Positions 57,053 through 64,000 of a DNA stretch of 64,000 bases are shown in pieces (position 1 is the stretch's first letter; every line of letters begins with the position of its first letter). The stretch is taken from the NCBI RefSeq assembly GCF_036588685.1, contig NC_086378.1:49346686-49410685 (forward strand). Direction: 5' to 3'. Below the pieces are notes generated by a model that saw nothing but the letters and a program-made list of their open reading frames with translations, made no database searches and was not told the origin of the DNA. Both the position numbers and the translations under genes were made by a program. This DNA comes from Mytilus trossulus (Eukaryota; Mollusca; Bivalvia; Mytilida; Mytilidae).

Positions 57053-60000
57053 ATGCCTTCTCCGCCGGACAAAGGCGGTACAGGAGAAAACGAAGTGAGA
57101 AGGAGAAAGACAAGAAGCCAGAGTAAAACAGAAAACAACGATGGTCAAAGTCAGCTCAATTCCGAGGAGAGTAATGGAACTAATCAGGAAGTAGTTGATC
57201 AAACTATAGAAAGTCCACCAGCTACATCCGAGGCGATAGAACAACAAACCCAACAACAACAATGGCAGCCACAACCCTATTACCAGGAAGTCCTTGTTGT
57301 TCCTCCAAACAGAATTATATTTGCTATTCCAAAATGGGTTGTTTACATTGGAACAGCTGTCATTGGCATCCTATTTGTAGCCCTTGGTGGGTTTGTCGGA
57401 GACAAAATTTACAAAACATACTTCTTACCAGGTCAAATGTTACCAAACATGACATTTTCTGCTGTTGGAGATGAAGGATGGGAATTTTTCAAGAAATATG
57501 ACCGTGACAGGGATCTGAAGCTGTCTCTTGATGAATATGAAACTCTGTATCATACTCTCATAGCAAGTGGTATAAATGTATGTTATTTAATATGAAATAT
57601 ACACAATAATAAAAAAAAAAATTAAATAGACTATGAGGCAGGCATACACCTTATCGCTATTTGTCTTCCATAACCAATAACTCGACATCAGACATTTTCA
57701 CACAGTTTCCCGAAAAAATATGACATCATAATATAAAATATCTAAAGACTTAAAAGTCAAAAGTTCAAGCAGGACAGATCTTTGGTTGGTCAAGTATATC
57801 AATAAGGTGTATAACCTTAGTCCTAATAACTATGATGTCTGGTGTCTGGAAAGGCTACTATATTTTTGTTGATGTAAGGCTTCAAAGAAGAAAAATATGA
57901 TAGCCTTTAAAATTTAAGTCTACAACTATTTGGAGTTTAGTATGACGTCCATTATCACTGTACATACTAATATACATATTTTTAAAGGGGCCTGCTGAAG
58001 GACGCCTACAGTTACAGGATTTTCTCGCTACATGGGAGACCCATTGGTGGCCTTTGGCTGTTGTCTACTCTATGGTCGGGTTGTTGTCCCTTTGACACGT
58101 TCCCCATTTCCTTTCTCAATTTTATAATTAGTTGGACTAGCATTACTGATGAAAGGGGAGTAATTCAGTATGAATTACATGTATTCTATTTAATTAAATC
58201 ATATAAACTTCTAAGTCAATTAGTCTGTTAAAAAAGAAACTGAAATACCATGACTTTTCCGTTTTTGGTCCTGATGTTTTACATGTTTTAACTGTGATGT
58301 CATTTAAGTTATAAAGCCATTTTCAATGTACATGTAAACAAAGAAATCCTATCATCAGGTAGTGTTTTTTATTTTGGAAAAATTGTTTTAAAAATTGTTA
58401 TTGTGCTGGACTTCCTACATTGTCCTAGATTGTATACAAGACTGATACATGTACATGTATTATTAATATATTTTACTAAAAGTCTCATGACAAACGAAAC
58501 TGGAAGAAAGAAAGAGATTTCTGCAGGCTAAAGAAACACACAACAATACACAGTAAAACTCAGTTATTATTAATTCTTAAAAGTGAAAATAGAAATAGTT
58601 GATATATAACCTCCATGTTAATTAATAAATAATACATGTACAAAAATGTATAATATAATAAACAGGTCTAAATTGAAAACAACATTCAAACCTATGATTG
58701 TGTTGGATAAAAGTTGCAATTTTTATATGTCAATGTACGTGTGCATGTACAACAAATTTCGTTGTTTAGGGGTCTAAATACAGCACATACATGTACAAAT
58801 TTTCAAAAAAGACCAAATAAGGTGAAACAGTATATTTTAACAAAACACATTGGACTAACAGGTTGAACAACTGATGTTCTTAAACCCTGCTGACTGCCAT
58901 TAACGAAAACAAATTTCGTTGTAGAGGGGTCTAAATACAGCACAAATGATAGATACAGTACGGGTAGGGACTTATTTTTATGGATGTCTTAATCCGTCTA
59001 GTCGGATATGAATAATCGGACATTTTTATGGTAGGTAGTATGGTCATTAATCAACAAATCCAGGTGTGATTGGCAATATATTTGTCCTTTCATCTTAATC
59101 CGTGCTGCTAGAATTACGGTTCACTGATTTCAGAATCAGGTTACCTGTAATTTTAACCTCTCAGTCACTTTATTGATTACATCGTTTTTGACATAAAATA
59201 TTTTTACAGGTGAAGTACTGGAGAAAACTTTGTTTTAATAAAAATAGCCTATTTTTTTAATAATGGTTTTTATATTTCAACTGCTATTTATTTTTTAATT
59301 TGTTACTCAAAATTATTTTTGTTTTCTATGTTCTTTGTTGTTTATTTTTTGTTTTTTTGTGTATCTGTTTCTTATTTGTTTGCATAAAATTTCAAACATA
59401 AATATTTTTACATGTATTCTATTTCTGGAAGCTTACGGTTATTTTTGTTTTACTCGTAAATCCATTATGCAAAATATTTCTATAATATGTATTTAATATT
59501 CAGTCTGTGTTGGGTCAGTTCCGAGATATAAAAAATAATTACAGTGAGCAATACTTGTATATTATTTAGTAGCTTGCTGATTGTTTGTAGTTTATACTTT
59601 TTACTGTATAAAACAATTTATTGTCCGAAACTTCAAAGTTGGAGATGTATCAATAAAATATAACGCAAATAATAACACTAGAAGAAGATATTGATTCTTC
59701 CCGGACATAAATTTATTTTAATTATTTCCGTGTTTGTTCATTATGCTAAATTTATATAATTGATCTGCATTTGGGGGTAGGGGGTAAATAGGGTCCGGAT
59801 CTCGAAATCCCGGGCTTAAAAACACGAAGTCCCAAGGTCCTGAATTTAAATAAATCAAAATCCCGACATCGCGAAAAAAAGAATTCCAGATCCCGAAAGT
59901 GTTAATCCCGAAATCCCGAACTTAAATTAATTGCGTAATATTAATTTACGCACAATCCATGTAAAAAAGGAAACTTGTATATTATATATTTTTAACGGCA

Positions 60001-63000
60001 ATTTGTTAAGAAAAATTTGCCGTGAAAAGATAATTCCATGATACACATATTAGTGATCAACAGCGTGTGCACGTGGTTGAACTTTAACTTGACTCCACTC
60101 ACAATATTATTGAATGCTAATAAAAGATGTTAAAGATCGATTTTGTCCACTGCACGAGATTCTTTTATGGCGGGAAATGTCGTAACAGTAAACACAGGTG
60201 ACCTTACTTGAACGACTGTGGGAAAATCCATTCATGATTAAATTTGATGTGGAATGATTGACAGTATTGTGCGTTAGTTTTGAGGCTCTTGATCGATTGA
60301 CCAGAATAGAAATTTAATCGATTTACATACATGTAAAATCAAAATCAAAACAAGATTTAGTCTTCTTTAACTATTTTTTGTTTTATTTTTATCAGTCATT
60401 TCCCGGATTCCCATTTAAATATTCTACTTTGGAGAACTCCTTTAAACTTCGGACAACATCCATCGATTTTAAAATTTTTACGGACTGCGCGAGCTATAGA
60501 ATGACCCTAGAAGTACGACGAAAAAGTGAAGACAGCTGATCATGAATAGTACGATTAGCCTTCAACCCCATTGGGGTATAAATGTGCATTTATTCAATAA
60601 ACTATATAAGGTTAAATTTTGATTTTCGTGTATCGATTCGTAAAATATATTTATAATAAAAGCACCGGCGATTTTCATAAAAATATAGAAAGGCAATATC
60701 TCGATTGTCAACAATTTTTTGTTAAATAAAAAATAGGAATCGAAATATGATCACGGCGTTATAAATATTGTATTTAAAGAAACCAATTGTTTGACTTTCA
60801 AAGAGATTAACGGGAAATATGTCAAAATAGAAAGCACGAGTGATCTGTCTGACCAAAAAGTTTTTCTTGCGAGAAATGATTGACAGGTGTGAATTGATGT
60901 AGAGGCTCCGACGGGGAAAGTTGTATCAAAAGGAAAATAACTTTATTCACAATGCATATACATATTTTATAAATACGATATGTTGGCCTTATACTTAAAA
61001 TTGTGTTTCTAATAATAACATATAAAGGAACAGGACGTTAAAAGGGGGAAATAATATAACCATCAATGATAACTCGTATAATTTACGGGATTGATGTCTC
61101 AACAATTTGATTTAAATTTCGATTGAAAACAGTCTTGGTTGTTATTAGGCTTATTATACACAAATCACAATCAGAAGCATGAGAAGTAGACATTACTACA
61201 AAAAAAAGTAACAATTTTATTATGATTTATTTTGTAGGTAACAACAGATCTTCAGTACAAGGCAGATTATACTGTAGGTAAAGATGAGCAGACCATTACA
61301 ATGCAGGCCTACTTCCAACCTCTACTGCTGGAAACCATGAATACCAACCTCAGTGATCCAGTATGTCATTTTATACTAGAAATTTAGATTTTTATGCCCC
61401 ACCTACGACAGTATAGGGGCATTTTGTATTCTGGTCTGTGCATCCGTCCGTCTGTCCCGCCTCAGGTTAAAGTTTTTGGTCAAGGTAGTTTTTGATGAAG
61501 TTGAAGTCCAATCAACTTCAAACTTAGTACACATGTTTCCTATGATATGATCTTTACCCCAATTTCACGGTCCACTGAAAATAGAAAATGATAATGCGAG
61601 TGGGGCATTTGTGTACTGAGAACACATTCTTGTTTTCTGATGTTTCAGGGTTTGTCATGTTTGTAGGGACTTTTAAGTACAATGTACAAATAGCCCTATT
61701 GCTACACATATGTTTTTTAGCCTTGGCTATTACAGAGACATGTATTATATGTCTCTCGCTATTATCATGATTATGGCTTGTTATTAGTCAATGATAAATA
61801 CAAGTGTTTGTCATTATTTATTCTTACTATAATAGCTAACAATCAATGTTTATATTTTATACAAGTCAACATGTCAGTATACATTTGTAACTGTTTTTTA
61901 GCCATGATGAAAATATTTTAGTGCAATATAATGTAATATTTTAGGCTCTATTTCCTAACAGAGCAATTAAATGACATTAAATTCAGATCACTTGTACACT
62001 TTTGCTATAAAATGATATTTGTTTTTAACTGTGTTCAGTTTATACAAAATATTTCAATCTTGATGCATCTGTGGACTCACCAGTTTTGAAAATGGTGAGT
62101 CCAGACAGATTTTGAAGCATCCAGGACTCATTGACTCGCCTTAGTGAGAACCCTGATTATTCTTACTATAAGAGCTAACAATCAATATGTTTATATGTTA
62201 TACAAGTCAGTATCAATGTATAAAAATAATCTCAAACTATTTCTGCTATTCATTTTTTAATATTTATGAACAAAAGCATGAAACACTAGCATGACTAGAA
62301 AAGCTTTGAAATTTGTGAAAGGTGTTATACTTATACATCATGTACTTATGCAATATGATTGACACATGTTGTCTCACATTGTGCACATGAACTAACTCAT
62401 GAAAGCAAGAGGATACTTTTACCGTTATAAATTATTTTTAATCTATAATTTTTCATGTTTAGTTTTGTCATTTATTTCAAAATAAAAAATTTTAATTATC
62501 AAAGAACATACAGAAATTATAAAAGAAGTACTGTGGATTCATTTATTTTCGTGGGTACCAATTTTCGTGGATTATGGAAAACTTGCAAGTTCGTGGATAT
62601 TTAATTTCATGGTTTTGCCGAAATCTACATACCAGCCTATAGAAAATTGGTTATTCGTTGAACATTTAATTTCGTGTTTCGCCAGTACCCACGAAAGCCA
62701 CGAAAATTGGTATCCCACGAATAATAACTAATCCACAGTATAATATTTTGAATACTAGTACCAAGTAGTAATAAAATAGAGAAAGAAAATGGGGAATGTG
62801 TCAAAGGGACAACAACCCGACCATTGTTTATATGTTACATATTTGTTTTTCGTTCACTTTTTTACATAAATGAGGCCGTTTGTTTTCTCACTTGAATTGT
62901 TTTACATTGTCTTATCGGGGCCTTTAATAGCTGACAATATGCAGTATGGGCTTTGCTCATTGTTGAAGGCCATACGGTGACCTATAATTGTTAATGTTTG

Positions 63001-63674
63001 TGTCATTTTGGTCTTTTGTAGATAGTTGTCTCATTTGCAATCATACCACATCTTCTTTTTTATAAGTAGTGTACATTATATATTCTATCAGCATGATCAG
63101 TATATATATGAAGCATTTATATTAAGAAGGGTTAAACTAAACCTAATTTGTTTGAAGCATGTACTAAGTCAGGCTATTTAAACAACAAATTATTTGTCGT
63201 TGAATGTTTGCTGTATATCTACTTTTATGTTAGTGCCCTTGTGATCTTATTAAACTGTTGCTAACCCCTGATATGAAATTTCTCTCATGTTATTTGCATT
63301 GTATGTAAATTATTTCAGTCAGAACAGATTGATTCATTAAAAGGCCTTCAAGATTGGAAAACACCCAACAAAGAGACGAAAGACTTTGGAGTGACACAGT
63401 TCAAAGGATTTCTACCTCCAAATAACTCCTTTATCGAGGAACCAGGAAAAGTTTATCAAATTTGGAACATAAATAGTACCAGCCTGCCAGACATTCCAAG
63501 TCATAGGTCCAGTAATAAATGGCTGCCTCCTAGAGTTGAGGATGAATTAGTTGTGATACACCAACTTCTTTCCATGTTCCATCCTCGTCCATTTTTAAGG
63601 TCCAGATTTCCACCACAAGGGGGCGTGGCAAGTGTACGAGCATACAACAAGGAATATCTGGATATAAGTTTCAG
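57053..63674 (+). CDS. SELENON: Selenoprotein N, first three coding exons, 3' partial
   Basis: An ER-membrane glycoprotein with thioredoxin-reductase-like redox activity that regulates calcium uptake by SERCA in vertebrates. Exons: 57053-57577, 61238-61360, 63319-63674, with phases 0 and 0 at the two introns. The product continues past the window. Residues 1 to about 78 are polar (KGGTGENEVRRRKTRSQSK, then Gln-rich). A TM segment follows at about 85-110 (IPKWVVYIGTAVIGILFVAL). A canonical EF-hand loop lies at residues 150-161 (DRDRDLKLSLDE). Exon 2 has the TMQAYFQPLLLETM stretch, and exon 3 has IHQLLSMFHPRPFLRSRFPP QGGVA, a very close match to vertebrate SELENON. The Sec-containing SCUG-type motif and the SECIS element lie outside. 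The start was chosen as the first ATG before the basic N terminus; the upstream sequence is non-coding. Confidence 0.9.
57985..58120 (-). repeat. Dispersed mussel repeat, family 1 (partial, reverse)
   Basis: 'ggggcctgctgaaggacgcc', 'ggattttctcgctacatggg' and 'ttgtccctttgacacgttcc' match the 33760-33890 part of family 1. In SELENON intron 1. Confidence 0.7.
58749..58950 (+). repeat. Two direct copies of 'acaaatttcgttgt..ggggtctaaatacagcac'
   Basis: About 40 bp repeated at about 58751-58790 and 58908-58946 with one or two changes. In SELENON intron 1. The rest of the intron (58121-61237) is AT-rich with no exon. Confidence 0.6.
59790..59940 (+). repeat. 'atcccgaaatcccg' short repeat block
   Basis: Multiple variants of 'atcccgaaatcccg', 'cgaagtcccaagg' and 'gatcccgaaagtg' within 150 bp. 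A locally repetitive, GC-richer patch in SELENON intron 1. I recognise similar strings from other mussel sequence. Confidence 0.5.
61393..61640 (+). repeat. Dispersed 'tgccccacctacga' repeat, short microsatellite version
   Basis: Copy of the element at 8465-8760 ('tatgccccacctacgacagt', 'gtccactgaaaatagaaaat', 'gtggggcatttgtgtactga'), but with only two or three 'tccg' units. It keeps the 'aggttaaagtttttggtcaa' segment that is shortened in the other copy. It begins 32 bp after SELENON exon 2. Confidence 0.75.
62531..62738. mobile_element. 208-bp TA-flanked MITE (CTGTGGATT ends)
   Basis: Ends ctgtggattcatttattttc and aataataactaatccacag, with inner inverted blocks 'ttcgtgggtaccaattttcg' and 'cgaaaattggtatcccacga'. 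Flanked by TA at 62529-62530 and 62739-62740. In SELENON intron 2. I recognise it as widespread in mussels. Confidence 0.75.
62787..63065 (+). repeat. Family 1 end joined to family 2 repeat
   Basis: 'aatggggaatgtgtcaaagg' and 'gacaacaacccgacc' (a family 1 start) are followed at 62823 by family 2 ('ttgtttatatgttacatatt', 'gggctttgctcattgttgaa', 'gtctcatttgcaatcatacc'). In SELENON intron 2. Confidence 0.65.
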
Positions 63675-63754
63675 GTATGTGTTTCCACAAGCTAAACAAA
63701 AAGTTATTCACACAAGTAGATTTTAAATAAACTCCTGATCAATACTAGGGTTGA

Positions 63755-63910
63755 AAGGTTGTTTTTGCGCCAGACACACGTTTTGTCTTCCAAAGACTAA
63801 TCAATGACACTGGAATAAAAAAAAATTCAGGGACACTCGAATGATTTTTTTTTAAAAGTCAAATGAGATATGAAGTCGAAGAGTACTGAGGACCAAACAT
63901 TCCTGAAAAA
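63755..63910 (+). repeat. Dispersed mussel repeat with 'agacacacgttttgtctt'
   Basis: 'gccagacacacgttttgtct', 'agactaatcaatgacac' and 'gaagtcgaagagtactgagg' match the series at 48480-48600. In the intron after SELENON exon 3. The window ends in this intron. Confidence 0.6.
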
Positions 63911-64000
63911 TATACCAAATACAATAATTAAGATAAGATTTGGAGACAAGGGCAATATTCTTTTTCATTCAATTTGATTTTTTCACCAACAAATCTTATG

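Overview
This is an AT-rich, intron-rich animal nuclear sequence. The dispersed repeats (blocks around 'gacaacaacccgacc', 'gggctttgctcattgttgaagg', 'gacgcgcgtttcgtc', 'tgccccacctacgat', frequent 'tacatgta') are ones I associate with marine mussels (Mytilus), so I read it as a bivalve genome. That assignment is recognition from memory, not a database result. Genes are split by GT-AG introns, all three protein-coding loci lie on the + strand, and most of the ORFs longer than 60 codons are chance ORFs or lie in repeats.

Layout. (1) 2490-4719: the last four exons of a neutral sphingomyelinase-2-like gene (SMPD3); its 5' part is outside the window. The end of its coding sequence is part of a degenerate tandem repeat that runs on into the 3' flank. 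(2) 9568-19748 and 36636-50395: two tandem copies (A and B) of a DEG/ENaC sodium-channel gene with the same exon structure. Copy A has every exon from TM1 to the stop codon but no recognisable first exon in the window. Copy B has its first exon, with the gating HG motif, but a 5-nt insertion in the penultimate exon makes a stop codon before the pore and TM2. The two copies are thus damaged at opposite ends. (3) 20937-28664, between the copies: a complete 7.7-kb LTR element with 1980-bp LTRs that differ at one position I could see. It encodes only Gag and a retropepsin, with no reverse transcriptase or integrase. (4) 29051-32607: a decayed terminal-inverted-repeat DNA transposon carrying remains of a minus-strand ORF. 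(5) 57053-63674: the first three coding exons of selenoprotein N (SELENON), including TM segment and EF-hand; the exon expected to hold the Sec (UGA) codon is beyond the window.

The remaining sequence is introns and intergenic DNA full of small mobile elements: TTAA-flanked MITEs, TA-flanked MITEs and fold-backs, an internally deleted Tc1-like element, tRNA-derived SINEs and several unnamed mussel repeats. Because copies A and B are paralogous, several insertions can be checked against the empty site in the other copy. This shows that they arrived after the duplication and gives their exact target sites.

The three loci have unrelated roles (sphingolipid hydrolysis, ion conduction, ER redox and calcium handling) and nothing suggests that they form a functional cluster. 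The most notable items are the Gag-protease-only LTR element with its candidate frameshift site and hairpin arrays, the two damaged channel copies, and the TTAA insertions with paralogous empty sites.
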